From: Pseudomonas mandelii
GTDB lineage: Bacteria > Pseudomonadota > Gammaproteobacteria > Pseudomonadales > Pseudomonadaceae
Assembly: GCF_002251635.1 (NCBI RefSeq)
Contig: NZ_NMOJ01000242.1
Span: forward strand, 23,104 to 85,702
DNA: 62,599 nucleotides
Direction: 5' to 3'
In this document: positions 13,908 to 23,508 of the stretch, piece by piece
Numbering within the stretch: the stretch's first letter is position 1
How the letters are laid out: each line of letters starts with the position of its first letter
The notes under the pieces: model-generated
Told to the model about the DNA's origin: nothing
The model's input: the letters and a program-made list of their open reading frames with translations, nothing else
Database searches by the model: none
Position numbers and translations under genes: made by a program

Positions 13908-14912
13908 ATGACTATCAAAGTTGGCATCAATGGTTTCGGTCGGATCGGTCGCCTCGCGCTGCGAGCAGCCTGGGGCTGGCCAGAATTCGAATTCGTGCAG
14001 ATCAACGATCCAGCGGGTGACGCGGCGACGCATGCACACTTGCTGAACTTCGACTCGGTGCATGGTCGTTGGCACCACGAAGCCAGCGCGGAAGGCGATC
14101 AGGTGGTGATTGGCGGCAAGCGCATCAAGGTGACAGCTAACAAAGCGATTGCCGACACCGACTGGTCGGGTTGCGATCTGGTGATCGAGGCCAGCGGCAA
14201 GATGAAAACCGTGGCGGTGTTGCAAGCCTACCTGGATCAGGGCGTCAAGCGCGTGGTGGTCAGCGCTCCCGTGAAGGAAAAAGGTGCGTTGAACGTCGTC
14301 ATGGGCGTCAACCATCAGTTGTTCAAACCGGCTGAACATCGCATCGTTACCGCCGCTTCGTGCACCACTAACTGTCTAGCGCCCGTGGTGAAAGTCATCC
14401 ACGAGAAACTGGGCATTCGCCACGGTTCGATCACCACCATCCACGACCTGACCAACACCCAAAGCATCCTCGATCAACCGCACAAGGATCTGCGTCGTGC
14501 GCGTGCTTCGGGTATGAGCCTGATTCCAACCAGCACCGGCTCGGCCACCGCGATTGCCGAAATCTTCCCGGAACTGCGCGGACGCCTGAATGGTCATGCC
14601 GTTCGTGTGCCGCTGGCCAACGCGTCGCTGACCGACTGCGTCTTTGAAGTCGAGCGTGCCACCACTGTCGAAGAGGTGAATCAACTCCTCAAGGACGCCT
14701 CCGAGAACGAGCTGAAAGACATCCTCGGTTTTGAGGAGCGTCCGTTGGTGTCCATCGACTACCGCACCGACCCGCGTTCATCGATCATCGATGCCCTGTC
14801 GACGATGGTGATCAATGGTACTCAAGTGAAGATCTATGCCTGGTACGACAACGAATGGGGCTATGCCAATCGCGCCGTCGAACTGGCCAGACTGGTCAGT
14901 CTGGCGGACTAA
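13908..14912 (+). CDS. arsenic-associated glyceraldehyde-3-phosphate dehydrogenase
   Basis: 334 residues from ATG 13908 ([16 protein letters not shown]); the longer open frame upstream overlaps the phosphatase fragment and is not real. The NAD-binding GxGxxG and the catalytic ASCTTNC (C152) are present, as is the C-terminal [11 protein letters not shown]. In ars operons this enzyme uses arsenate in place of phosphate to form 1-arseno-3-phosphoglycerate, which ArsJ exports. arsJ follows nine bases downstream, supporting that role over housekeeping glycolysis. Confidence 0.92.
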   Translation: MTIKVGINGFGRIGRLALRAAWGWPEFEFVQINDPAGDAATHAHLLNFDSVHGRWHHEASAEGDQVVIGGKRIKVTANKAIADTDWSGCDLVIEASGKMKTVAVLQAYLDQGVKRVVVSAPVKEKGALNVVMGVNHQLFKPAEHRIVTAASCTTNCLAPVVKVIHEKLGIRHGSITTIHDLTNTQSILDQPHKDLRRARASGMSLIPTSTGSATAIAEIFPELRGRLNGHAVRVPLANASLTDCVFEVERATTVEEVNQLLKDASENELKDILGFEERPLVSIDYRTDPRSSIIDALSTMVINGTQVKIYAWYDNEWGYANRAVELARLVSLAD

Positions 14913-14921
14913 GGAGCGGTC

Positions 14922-16142
14922 ATGAAAGCGTTGTCAGCCCTCGCTCCGGAAGTGCGGCAGTACTTGCTCGTCACGGGCAACTATTGGGCCTTCACCCTCA
15001 CCGACGGTGCCTTGCGCATGTTGGTGGTGTTGCACTTTCACGCGTTGGGCTACAGCCCACTGCAAATCGCGGCGTTGTTTCTGTTCTACGAAATCTTTGG
15101 CGTGATCACCAACCTGGTGGGTGGCTACCTCGGCGCCCGGCTGGGACTGAACCGAACCATGAACATCGGGCTGGGCATCCAAGTCGTGGCGCTGTTGATG
15201 CTGACGGTTCCTGTCGCTTGGCTAACCATCCCGTGGGTGATGGGCGCACAGGCGCTGTCGGGGATCGCCAAAGACCTGAACAAGATGAGTGCCAAAAGCT
15301 CCATCAAGCTTCTGGTTCCTGACGGGCAGCAGGGCAGGCTCTACCAGTGGGTGGCAATCCTCACCGGCTCGAAGAACGCACTCAAGGGGGTCGGCTTCTT
15401 TCTCGGCGGAGCCTTGCTGGCATTGATCGGCTTCAAAGGTGCATTGCTGGCCATGGCGGGTGTTCTGGCGCTGATCTGGATCAGCAGCTTGATACTGCTG
15501 AAGAAGGACTTGGGCAAAGCGAAAGCCAAACCCAAGTTTCGCGACATCCTGTCCAAGAGTCGGGCGATCAATATCCTCTCGGCGGCGCGGATGTTCTTGT
15601 TCGGAGCCCGTGACGTCTGGTTTGTGGTGGCCTTGCCGGTGTACCTGAGCAGCGTGTTCGGCTGGGACTTCTGGAAGGTGGGTGGCTTCCTTGCGGCGTG
15701 GGTGATCGGCTACGGCATCGTGCAGTCGTTTGCGCCCAACATCACTGGCAAGAAACGCGGCCACGTACCGGATGGTCGTGCGGCATTTCTGTGGGCCCTT
15801 GCACTGGCAGGCTTGCCTGCGGCAATTGCTCTCGGGCTTAACACTGCTTTGTCGCAGCAGATGATGCTACTCGGCGGATTGATGGTCTTTGGTGCGCTGT
15901 TCGCGGTGAATTCGTCGCTGCACAGCTACTTGATCGTGTCCTATGCCAAGGAAGATGGCGTGTCGCTGGATGTGGGGTTTTATTACATGTCGAATGCGAT
16001 GGGAAGGCTGATAGGTACAGTACTGTCCGGGTGGGTTTATCAGGTGTATGGGCTGCAAGCGTGCTTGTGGATATCGAGCGCATTCGTTCTGCTCGCAGCA
16101 CTGATTTCTATCGGGCTGCCGAGGCATGCCGAGGCGATATGA
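14922..16142 (+). CDS. arsJ: ArsJ, organoarsenical MFS efflux pump
   Basis: 406 residues, about 12 transmembrane segments, beginning MKALSALAPEVRQYLLVTGN with AAGGAG upstream. The LVGGYLGARLGLNRTMNIGL loop and a further polar LLKKDLGKAKAKPK central loop fit the ArsJ branch of the major facilitator superfamily. It exports 1-arseno-3-phosphoglycerate made by the upstream GAPDH; together they give arsenate resistance without an arsenite pump. It is the last gene of the plus-strand ars operon. Confidence 0.9.
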   Translation: MKALSALAPEVRQYLLVTGNYWAFTLTDGALRMLVVLHFHALGYSPLQIAALFLFYEIFGVITNLVGGYLGARLGLNRTMNIGLGIQVVALLMLTVPVAWLTIPWVMGAQALSGIAKDLNKMSAKSSIKLLVPDGQQGRLYQWVAILTGSKNALKGVGFFLGGALLALIGFKGALLAMAGVLALIWISSLILLKKDLGKAKAKPKFRDILSKSRAINILSAARMFLFGARDVWFVVALPVYLSSVFGWDFWKVGGFLAAWVIGYGIVQSFAPNITGKKRGHVPDGRAAFLWALALAGLPAAIALGLNTALSQQMMLLGGLMVFGALFAVNSSLHSYLIVSYAKEDGVSLDVGFYYMSNAMGRLIGTVLSGWVYQVYGLQACLWISSAFVLLAALISIGLPRHAEAI

Positions 16143-16226
16143 AACTGTCAGGCCGATGAGCCTCTTCGCGCTATGTGCGTTTGGGGGGCGGGTAGAGCCT
16201 GAATCAGCAGCTGTCGGAGGTACGCC

Positions 16227-16357
16227 ATGGGCAATTTATCCACATCCCCGCACTGTCTTTCGTGGTGATTGCAGCGTTCGCATTGAGCGCTTGTGATAAA
16301 GGCGAGACACCCTCCAAGCGTCCGTCCGGTATGGACAAGACGATTGAAGGGACATGA
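16227..16357 (+). pseudogene. small lipoprotein with frameshift
   Basis: GGAGG precedes ATG 16227. Adding one A to GGCAATTT would give MGKFIHIPALSFVVIAAFAL then SAC, a signal peptide with lipobox, followed by DKGETPSKRPSGMDKTIEGT and a stop. As it stands the ATG frame ends after 13 codons. Such short lipoproteins normally have a longer tail, so it is probably truncated too. Confidence 0.4.
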
Positions 16358-16413
16358 TTTACAGGTGAGTGGCGCAATAACCAGGGGGATGAGGGATATC
16401 CTCCTTCAGCGCA

Positions 16414-16656
16414 TCATTGCGCAGTCGAAATCCAGCCCTGGATATCCGCAACAGTCGGAATCTTCCCGCTGCTTACAACCTTCTCGTTGATCACCAGAGC
16501 CGGCGTGGCGAGGATGTCATAAGTCATCATCTTGCCCATGTCGGTGATCTTTTCGAATTCGGCCTGGATATTTAGATTCTGCGTGGCTTGACGGGCTACA
16601 GCCTCAAGCTTCTTGCAGTTGGCGCACCCTGAACCGAGGATTTTGATGTTCAGCAT
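16414..16656 (-). CDS. thioredoxin-family small disulfide protein
   Basis: 80 residues with a redox motif at the N-terminus (GSGCANCKK, CxxC) and a thioredoxin-like fold pattern (cis-Pro region ATPALVINEKVV). Such proteins (redox-active disulfide protein type) often accompany DUF318/ArsP permeases and may pass electrons or bind metalloids for them. It lies 22 bases downstream of the permease gene on the same strand, in one operon. Confidence 0.8.
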   Translation of the reverse strand: MLNIKILGSGCANCKKLEAVARQATQNLNIQAEFEKITDMGKMMTYDILATPALVINEKVVSSGKIPTVADIQGWISTAQ

Positions 16657-16678
16657 TGGAAGCTCCTTAGTGTGTAAG

Positions 16679-18121
16679 TCAGCTTGCTGTTTGTTTACGC
16701 TGATAACGTATCAACTGGTAAATTGCAGCGGTTATGGCCAGTGAGGCCGCCATTCCTGCACCAAGGGTAAGCCAGCCGGTGCCGTCGACCCAGGCACCAA
16801 ATAGCAGGCCTGCCACGATGCTGAACGAAGCGACTAACCCAACATAGGCTGCGGTCTTCTTGCGACCAATCACCGCCGCCACCATGAGCATGCTCTGCAA
16901 GCTAAGTTCAGGATCCGCCATCAAGTAGGCCAAGAGCGGACCAGGATGCATGCCGAGATCAAGGAACATGCGGGCGACGGGCACTTCTACCAGGGTTGGG
17001 AAGTACATGAACACGCCGAACCCTACCGCTATGGCATTGGCGATCACTGTGTTGCTGCCTGCAAGGCTTTCAATCCACTCGGGTTGAATCACCTGGCGAA
17101 CCATGCCGACAATGAATACACCCACCACCAGCACAACAAATATCTGCTTGACGAAGCGCCAGGCTTCCCATAGCCAGCCTTGCCAGTCTTCGGCTGGCAG
17201 TTTTCGGGCAAAGTACCCAACAGACAGCATGGTCAATGCGACACCGAATACACGACCCGTGAAGGTAAAGGCTAATGTGCCAGGTTCTGGCGTCAGTCGC
17301 ATTGACGCGATCAGCAAGGTACTAGCGGTCAGACCCAGCGCAACCCATGTCCAGTTGTTGGCACCTTCAGTGATGTTATCCAGACCACGTTTGGCCGTGG
17401 CGGCAATCATCAGGAGTAGGGCGATGAGAACAGACCCTTGGAAGCTCACGCCTTCTTCTCCTTTACTGGCGTCGTATGGAACCCAGTCAAACAAGGTGTC
17501 CTGCCACGCCTGGGGCCAGAAAAGCGGGACTTTGAAACTGATCAGATCTGCGGTCAGGGGCCACAGTTTCAAGGTGCCCGCAATCAGCAAGGCCACCAAA
17601 GATAGCAGTACGCCCAGTGCAGGCCCGGAAACGCTGGCCTTCTCTGCGAACAGGGCATCCGCCTGTGCGTCGTGGGTCAGGTCGTCTTTCCAGAATAGGG
17701 TAGCCATCAGCAAGCCAATACCGATGCCGAAGATCAGGCAGAGGATCAGACGGGCGATTGCAAACTCCGCTCCCAGAATATTGCCGGTATAGGCCAAGGC
17801 CATGATGTTTCCTGCGGGAGCAAAAAACAGGAAGGTGATCGCCGGGCCGATACCTGCTCCTTTGCGGTAAACGCCCGCGAACAAAGGAACAATTGTGCAT
17901 GAGCAGACGGCAATCAGTGACCCGGCTAATGCCGCCGCAGGGTAGGAAACGTAAACAGGTGCATGTCGACCTAGCCAGTGAGTGATGCTGGCTTTAGGAA
18001 TAAGTGCTGTCATGGCCCCGGCGATAAAAAACGCCGGCAACAGGCAAAGAAGGACGTGGGCTGCCAAGTAGGAAGCCAGACTGCCGGCTCCGCCATTGAA
18101 TAGCTTAAGTACGAGGTCCAT
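16679..18121 (-). CDS. ArsP/DUF318-type permease
   Basis: 480 residues with at least ten hydrophobic segments. Both halves have permease signatures: GSLIAVCSCTIVPLFAGVYR with paired cysteines in the N-terminal half, and MYFPTLVEVPVARMFLDLG in the C-terminal half. Family members export trivalent organoarsenicals or other compounds using a cysteine pair. ArsP proteins are usually about 300-370 residues; this longer form with a central loop (DDLTHDAQADALFAEK) is a variant. The neighbouring thioredoxin-like protein and the ars operon next door support a metalloid role, not proven. Confidence 0.75.
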   Translation of the reverse strand: MDLVLKLFNGGAGSLASYLAAHVLLCLLPAFFIAGAMTALIPKASITHWLGRHAPVYVSYPAAALAGSLIAVCSCTIVPLFAGVYRKGAGIGPAITFLFFAPAGNIMALAYTGNILGAEFAIARLILCLIFGIGIGLLMATLFWKDDLTHDAQADALFAEKASVSGPALGVLLSLVALLIAGTLKLWPLTADLISFKVPLFWPQAWQDTLFDWVPYDASKGEEGVSFQGSVLIALLLMIAATAKRGLDNITEGANNWTWVALGLTASTLLIASMRLTPEPGTLAFTFTGRVFGVALTMLSVGYFARKLPAEDWQGWLWEAWRFVKQIFVVLVVGVFIVGMVRQVIQPEWIESLAGSNTVIANAIAVGFGVFMYFPTLVEVPVARMFLDLGMHPGPLLAYLMADPELSLQSMLMVAAVIGRKKTAAYVGLVASFSIVAGLLFGAWVDGTGWLTLGAGMAASLAITAAIYQLIRYQRKQTAS

Positions 18122-18130
18122 GGAGAGCCC

Positions 18131-18346
18131 TCAATCCTTAGCGTTAAGGTCAGGTTTTATGGTATCCGCTGTGCGTTGACCGGGTTTGACTTCGATCAGT
18201 TGCACGCAGAAAAATTTTTCAAGGATGTGGTGCTGAAAGACCGATTCAGGGGCGCCTCCAGGGTGGCTATCACGATCAACCGGAATCGCTGCGACCATAG
18301 CCTCCGAAATGGGAGTCAGGGCCCAACGTTCAACGGTTAACCTCAA
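18131..18346 (-). CDS. hypothetical small protein before permease
   Basis: A 71-codon frame from a TTG, with a reasonable middle (FQHHILEKFFCVQLIEVK) and a TGA nine bases before the permease start that overlaps the permease ribosome site. No family is recognised. It could be a coupled leader gene or the tail of an older gene; the lack of a good start keeps confidence low. Confidence 0.3.
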   Translation of the reverse strand: MRLTVERWALTPISEAMVAAIPVDRDSHPGGAPESVFQHHILEKFFCVQLIEVKPGQRTADTIKPDLNAKD

Positions 18347-18566
18347 CGCTTGTCATGAAACGCGTTGTGCAAGGTCGACCTCTGGCTCTATAGCGTGAGA
18401 CGCAGGTGAAAAGGTCGGGTTATGACTTTTCGGGCTTGTTTTGCCGGCGGTCTGCTTTTTTATCCGAGTTCACACTGCCGTTCGTCCAGTGCCCGGCACT
18501 AGCAAGGCCTGGCTTCTCTCTGATGTTCATGCACCGACATCCCGTGCATCAGAACGGAGAGCCAGC

Positions 18567-18764
18567 ATGGACATTGATGAAAATGCCCCAGGAAACAAAT
18601 CCCAACAGGGCGTCACGGGCGGCACTGATAACGAAACAGGCCATGATCCAAAGGAGAATGAACCTGAGGTTCCGCTGCCAGGGGGCGACGAGGCGCCTGT
18701 CGATGAAGAAATGGCCGATGTGGATGCCAATAATTCAGTATCGAGCGAGCATCCCAAGCCTTAA
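18567..18764 (+). CDS. acidic disordered small protein
   Basis: 65 residues from ATG 18567 (GGAGAG upstream), almost wholly hydrophilic with many Asp, Glu, Gly, Pro and Asn (MDIDENAPGNKSQQGV, PEVPLPGGDEAPVDEE). No hydrophobic core is visible, so it is probably intrinsically disordered. It stands alone, followed by a strong terminator about 100 bp downstream. Similar short acidic proteins are frequent in Pseudomonas, without assigned function. Confidence 0.55.
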   Translation: MDIDENAPGNKSQQGVTGGTDNETGHDPKENEPEVPLPGGDEAPVDEEMADVDANNSVSSEHPKP

Positions 18765-18862
18765 GTCGATTGAAAGTCGGGATTCAGCAAATTGACCAAG
18801 CCTTATGCGTCAAAAGAAAATCCTTGTGGCACTGGTAACTGGTAAGTCACCTGCTGTTTGAG

Positions 18863-18888
18863 AACCCCGCCAGTGTGCGGGGTTTTTT
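18863..18888 (+). terminator. rho-independent terminator
   Basis: AACCCCGC-cagtgt-GCGGGGTT stem followed by a T run. It ends the transcript of the acidic protein gene and isolates the next operon. Confidence 0.85.
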
Positions 18889-18994
18889 GTGTCCGGGTTT
18901 TGAGTGTGAGAGCCCATACAGCCGGCCGTGGCGCGTCAATTGAATTGCGCTATGGCGCTGACCTGGTTTGCTAAGAAGGGGGCGCCAGGGGCCA

Positions 18995-19035
18995 ATTGTC
19001 ATGAAATGAAAAGCCATTGTCGTCTGATGAAAAGC
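18995..19035 (+). promoter_or_regulatory. shared regulator site A with 21-bp phased half-sites
   Basis: TGAAAAGC occurs at 19007-19014 and again at 19028-19035, exactly 21 bp apart, preceded by TTGTCATGAAA. The same block with few changes stands at 27020-27060 before the second operon. Two direct half-sites spaced two helical turns are the usual target of AraC-type activators; the downstream one would abut the -35 region. TACAGT at 19055 could be the -10. Confidence 0.55.
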
Positions 19036-19106
19036 AGCTGGCCAGGCGGCGTCCTACAGTCCAATCAGCGTAAATCGACGCTGCACAGACTGGAGAATAA
19101 GAAAAA

Positions 19107-20087
19107 ATGGCCAAAGCCGTACGCTTCTACGAAACCGGTGGTCCCGACGTTCTTTGTTATGAAGAGGTCGATGTCGGCGAACCCGGTCCGGGCCAGGTCC
19201 GTCTTCGTCATGTGGCGGTCGGCCTGAACTATGCCGACACCTATTTTCGTAATGGCACTTACCCGATCCCGATGCCCAACGGCATGGGGGTTGAAGCGTC
19301 CGGTGTGGTCCAGGCCATCGGCGAGGGTGTGACTAACGTTCAGGTGGGGGATCGCGTCACCTACACCGGATTTCTCAATACCTTGGGCGCCTACAGTACC
19401 GAGCGACTGATTGCGGCCGCGCCGCTGATCAAGCTGCCGGAAACCATCAGTTTCGAGACGGCCGCCGCCATGACCATGCGTGGCCTGACGTCGTCGTACC
19501 TGATGCGGCGCATTTATGATTTCAAGGCCGGCGACAGCATTCTGCTGCACGCCGCTGCCGGTGGCGTGGGGCTGATCGTTTCACAGTGGGCCAAGCTGCT
19601 CGGCCTGACCGTCATCGGCACTGTGTCCACCGAGGTCAAGGGGGAAATTGCCCTGGCCCATGGTTGCGACCATGTCATCAATTACAGCCACGAAAATGTC
19701 GCCCAGCGCGTGCGCGAGCTGACTGCCGGCGTGGGAGTCAACGTGGTGTTCGACAGCGTTGGCAAAAACACCTTCATGGGATCACTGGATTCGCTCAAGC
19801 GTCGGGGCCTGATGGTCTGCGTTGGCACCGCATCCGGTCCGATTCCGGCTTTCGACCCGGTGATGCTGGCGATGAAGGGCTCACTGTTCCTGACCCGTCC
19901 GGCGCTGGCCGACTACATCGCCGATCCGGCAGAGAAAGCTGCCCTGGCTGGCGAGCTGTTCGACCACGTCGGCAGTGGTCGGATCAAGATCGAGATCAAC
20001 CAGCATTATGCGTTGGAGGACGCCGTACAGGCCCATCGCGACCTTGAGTCACGCAAAACGACGGGCTCGTCGATTTTCGTCATCTAA
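19107..20087 (+). CDS. NAD(P)H:quinone oxidoreductase, zinc-independent MDR
   Basis: 326 residues (MAKAVRFYETGGPDVL...). The GroES-like N-terminal half and the Rossmann part with AAAGGVGLIVSQWAK identify the QOR branch of medium-chain dehydrogenases; the zinc-ligand pattern of alcohol dehydrogenases is absent. Family members reduce quinones or enone-type compounds with NADPH. It is first in a seven-gene operon (14-bp gap to the dioxygenase gene) and lies downstream of regulator site A. In this context it may reduce an unsaturated intermediate or a quinone; the substrate is unknown. Confidence 0.85.
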   Translation: MAKAVRFYETGGPDVLCYEEVDVGEPGPGQVRLRHVAVGLNYADTYFRNGTYPIPMPNGMGVEASGVVQAIGEGVTNVQVGDRVTYTGFLNTLGAYSTERLIAAAPLIKLPETISFETAAAMTMRGLTSSYLMRRIYDFKAGDSILLHAAAGGVGLIVSQWAKLLGLTVIGTVSTEVKGEIALAHGCDHVINYSHENVAQRVRELTAGVGVNVVFDSVGKNTFMGSLDSLKRRGLMVCVGTASGPIPAFDPVMLAMKGSLFLTRPALADYIADPAEKAALAGELFDHVGSGRIKIEINQHYALEDAVQAHRDLESRKTTGSSIFVI

Positions 20088-20100
20088 GGAGCGATCTGCC

Positions 20101-20949
20101 ATGAAAGTCGAACAATTGACCTGCAGCATTGGCGCCGAACTGATCGGCGTAAATCTTGCCGACGCGGTCCATGACGACGGTCTTTTTTGCGAGATTCGTG
20201 CTCAGTTGCTCAAGCATCGGGTGGTGTTCCTGCGCGATCAGGACATCACTCGCGCCGAGCACGTGGCCTTCGCCCGCCGCTTCGGTGAGTTGGAGGACCA
20301 TCCGGTGGCCGGCAGCGATCCGGATCATCCCGGGCTGGTGCGCATCTACAAGAATCCGGACCAGCCGATGGACCGCTACGAAAACGCCTGGCACACCGAC
20401 GCGACCTGGCGCGAGGCGCCGCCGATGGGCTGCGTGTTGCGCTGCGTAGAGTGCCCGCCGGTGGGCGGCGACACCATGTGGGCCAACATGGTCGAGGCTT
20501 ACGCGCGTTTGCCGGAGGACGTGAAGGTGAAAATTGCCGACCTGCGCGCCCGCCACAGCATCGAAGCGAGTTTCGGTGCTGCCATGCCAACCGAAAAGCG
20601 TCTGGCGCTCAAGGCGATGTATCCCGATGCCGAACACCCGGTGGTTCGCACCCACCCGGAAACCGGGGAAAAGGTGCTGTTCGTCAACGCCTTCACGACG
20701 CACTTGAGCAACTACCACACCCCCGAGCGAGTGCGCTTCGGCCAGGACGCCAACCCTGGCGCGAGCGAGTTGCTGCGCTACCTGATCAGCCAGGCCTACA
20801 TCCCCGAGTATCAGGTGCGCTGGCGCTGGAAGCCCAACAGCATCGCCATCTGGGACAACCGCAGCACCCAGCACTACGCCGTCATGGATTATCCGCCGTG
20901 CCATCGCAAGATGGAGCGTGCCGGAATCATCGGCGACAAGACCTACTGA
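20101..20949 (+). CDS. TauD/TfdA-family alpha-ketoglutarate dioxygenase
   Basis: 282 residues from ATG 20101 (AAGGAG upstream). The Fe(II) facial triad is complete: WHTD (H98, D100) and STQHYAV (H258). 2-oxoglutarate-binding arginines lie in the RKMERAGI region. WRWKPNSIAIWDNRSTQHY resembles E. coli TauD closely, pointing to the taurine/sulfonate branch rather than to TfdA, though substrates differ widely. TauD hydroxylates the carbon next to a sulfonate and releases sulfite. The operon also has a YeiH-type exporter, which could remove sulfite. Confidence 0.85.
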   Translation: MKVEQLTCSIGAELIGVNLADAVHDDGLFCEIRAQLLKHRVVFLRDQDITRAEHVAFARRFGELEDHPVAGSDPDHPGLVRIYKNPDQPMDRYENAWHTDATWREAPPMGCVLRCVECPPVGGDTMWANMVEAYARLPEDVKVKIADLRARHSIEASFGAAMPTEKRLALKAMYPDAEHPVVRTHPETGEKVLFVNAFTTHLSNYHTPERVRFGQDANPGASELLRYLISQAYIPEYQVRWRWKPNSIAIWDNRSTQHYAVMDYPPCHRKMERAGIIGDKTY

Positions 20950-21036
20950 TCGACCCCTTCTGCATTCGCACTCGTAAACGCGTCTGCCCGGCACGATCCC
21001 GGGTGGGCGCGACAATCATAAGAACAGGAGTAACTC

Positions 21037-22089
21037 ATGCAATTTTTTGACGATTCCCTGCACCCGGAAAACATGGAAAAGGTGGTCATCACCGTGGCCC
21101 CATACGGCCCGGAATGGATGCCGGAAGACTTCCCCGAAGACATCCCGCTGACCATGGATGAACAGGTGCAAAAAGCGGTCGAATGTTATGAGGCCGGGGC
21201 CACCGTCTTGCACTTGCACGTGCGCGAGCTGGACGGCAAGGGTTCCAAGCGCCTGTCCAAATTCAACGAATTGATCGCCGGTGTGCGTGAAGCCGTGCCG
21301 GACATGATCATCCAGGTCGGTGGTTCGATTTCCTTCGCGCCGGAAAGCGATGGCGAAGCCGCCAAGTGGCTGTCTGACGATACGCGACACATGCTGGCCG
21401 AGCTGACGCCAAAACCGGATCAGGTCACGGTGGCTATCAACACCACCCAGATGAACATCATGGAGCTGCTGTATCCGCAGTACCTGGAAGGCACGTCCCT
21501 GGCCAATCCCCTGTTTCAGGCCGCCTACAGCGAAATGACCGTTCCGGCAGGTCCGGCCTGGGTCGCCGAACACCTCAAGCGTCTGATGGACAACGGCATC
21601 CAGCCGCACTTCCAGCTGACCGGCATGCACGCGATGGAAACCCTCGAGCGTCTGGTGCGCAGGGGCGTCTACATGGGTCCGTTGAACCTGACCTGGATCG
21701 GCATTGGCGGCGGTTTCGACGGTCCCAATCCGTTCAACTTCTTCAACTTCATCCACCGCGCGCCGGACGGTTGCACCCTGACCTCCGAGTCGCTGCTCAA
21801 GAACGTCATGCCGTTCAACACCATGTCGATGGCCATGGGTCTGCACCCGCGAGTGGGCAATGAAGACACTATCATTGATCACAAGGGCGATCGTTTCGGC
21901 TCAGTTGCGCAGATCAGGCAGACCGTGCGTATCGCCCATGAACTGGGACGCGAAATCGCCACCGGCAAAGAAGCCCGTGAGATCTACCGCATCGGCGTGC
22001 AGTACCAGAGCATCGAAGAAACGCTGTTGGCCAACGGCATGGCCCCCAACCGCAAGGCTGGGCAGAAAGGTGTGCCGCAACGCGGCTGA
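21037..22089 (+). CDS. beta-keto acid cleavage enzyme (BKACE, DUF849)
   Basis: 350 residues. TIM-barrel signatures of the 3-keto-5-aminohexanoate cleavage family are visible: VVITVAPYGPEWMP, GATVLHLHVRELDGKGSKR (zinc-binding HxH) and GGSISFAPES. Family members cleave a beta-keto acid with acetyl-CoA to give acetoacetate plus a new acyl-CoA. An extended loop (EDFPEDIPLTMDEQ) suggests a specific subgroup. It probably performs a carbon-chain-shortening step in the pathway encoded here. Confidence 0.85.
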   Translation: MQFFDDSLHPENMEKVVITVAPYGPEWMPEDFPEDIPLTMDEQVQKAVECYEAGATVLHLHVRELDGKGSKRLSKFNELIAGVREAVPDMIIQVGGSISFAPESDGEAAKWLSDDTRHMLAELTPKPDQVTVAINTTQMNIMELLYPQYLEGTSLANPLFQAAYSEMTVPAGPAWVAEHLKRLMDNGIQPHFQLTGMHAMETLERLVRRGVYMGPLNLTWIGIGGGFDGPNPFNFFNFIHRAPDGCTLTSESLLKNVMPFNTMSMAMGLHPRVGNEDTIIDHKGDRFGSVAQIRQTVRIAHELGREIATGKEAREIYRIGVQYQSIEETLLANGMAPNRKAGQKGVPQRG

Positions 22090-22179
22090 TCGGCAGACGC
22101 AGCGGGCGGTCAGGCCTCCCGCTCGCTGCACTGCAACACGCTTGATAACAACAATAAAACAAAGCTTTGAGGAGGCTGC

Positions 22180-23508
22180 ATGGCCTTTCACCCAATCGCC
22201 GCAGACGATGACGACAGTGCTGTCGGTGTTGCGCGACCGTATGCCTGGATCGTCTTTGCACTGACGTTCGGGCTGTTGATATCCGATTACATGTCGCGCC
22301 AGGTCTTGAACGCGGTGTTCCCGATGCTCAAGGGCGAATGGGCACTGAGCGACGGCCAGCTTGGCTTGCTCAGTGGCATTGTCGCGCTGATGGTGGGGCT
22401 GCTGACATTTCCCCTGTCATTGCTGGCAGATCGCTTTGGCCGGGTCAAGAGCCTGGCGCTGATGGCCTTGCTGTGGAGTCTGGCGACGCTGGGTTGCGCC
22501 GTGGCGCAGGACTATCAGCAGATGTTCATTGCACGATTCATGGTCGGCGTTGGCGAAGCGGCGTACGGCAGCGTCGGCATCGCAGTCGTCATTTCGGTGT
22601 TTCCCAAGCACCTGCGTGCAACGCTGGCCAGTGCCTTCATGGCGGGCGGCATGTTCGGTTCGGTATTAGGGATGGCGCTGGGCGGTGCAATCGCCGCCAA
22701 ACTTGGCTGGCGCTGGTCGTTTGCCGGCATGGCGTTGTTCGGCCTGCTGCTGGCCGTGCTTTACCCGGTCATCGTCAAGGAGGCGCGCATTGCGCCGCAA
22801 CGTGCCGCCCAGGCGGCGAACAAGGCGGCGGCAGCGGTCAAGCGTCCGTTGCGTACGCTGTTTTCCAGCCGTTCGGTGATCGCTGCCTACATCGGCAGTG
22901 GCTTGCAACTGTTCGTCGGCGGCACGGTGATTGTGTGGATGCCCAGTTACCTCAATCGCTATTACGGCATGGCCACGGACAAGGCGGGCGGCGTCGCGGC
23001 CATTATCGTGCTGTGCAGCGGGGCCGGGATGATCCTGTGCGGCATGCTCAGCGATCGACTGTCGCGCCATTCGCCGGAGCGCAAAGTTACTTTGGCCATC
23101 GCCTATTGCCTGGGCAGTTGCCTGCTGTTGTCGGCGGCATTTGCCCTGCCGGCAGGGCCTGTGCAACTGGCGCTGATCTGCCTGGGCATGTTGATTGCCG
23201 CCGGCACGACTGGCCCTTGCGGAGCGATGGTTGCCAACCTGACCCATTACTCGGTCCACGGCACAGCCTTCGCCACGCTGACCCTGGCCAACAACATGCT
23301 GGGGCTGGCGCCTGGGCCGTTCATTACCGGCAGGGTCTCCGACCTCATTGGCTTGCAGGCTGCTTTTCAATGGGTGCCGCTGGTCAGCATCGCGGCTGCG
23401 GCCGTGTTCTTTTATGCCAAGTGTCATTACCACAAGGACATTGCCCGGCTTAAGGGCGAGCAAGTCCACGATTCGGTTAGCAAAGCAGTGTTAGAGGTGA
23501 AGTTGTGA
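22180..23508 (+). CDS. MFS transporter
   Basis: 442 residues, 12 predicted membrane segments, ATG 22180 with GAGGAGG upstream. The loop 2-3 signature LADRFGRVKSL and the start SDYMSRQVLNAVFPMLKGEW fit the organic-anion uptake branches of the major facilitator superfamily (hexuronate/aromatic acid type). It ends in a GTGA overlap with the next gene. The substrate is presumably the compound degraded by this operon. Confidence 0.8.
   Translation: MAFHPIAADDDDSAVGVARPYAWIVFALTFGLLISDYMSRQVLNAVFPMLKGEWALSDGQLGLLSGIVALMVGLLTFPLSLLADRFGRVKSLALMALLWSLATLGCAVAQDYQQMFIARFMVGVGEAAYGSVGIAVVISVFPKHLRATLASAFMAGGMFGSVLGMALGGAIAAKLGWRWSFAGMALFGLLLAVLYPVIVKEARIAPQRAAQAANKAAAAVKRPLRTLFSSRSVIAAYIGSGLQLFVGGTVIVWMPSYLNRYYGMATDKAGGVAAIIVLCSGAGMILCGMLSDRLSRHSPERKVTLAIAYCLGSCLLLSAAFALPAGPVQLALICLGMLIAAGTTGPCGAMVANLTHYSVHGTAFATLTLANNMLGLAPGPFITGRVSDLIGLQAAFQWVPLVSIAAAAVFFYAKCHYHKDIARLKGEQVHDSVSKAVLEVKL

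Noticed and set aside
18131-18346. ArsR-type regulator for the permease
   Set aside because: No helix-turn-helix or cysteine motif is present; kept only as a hypothetical frame.
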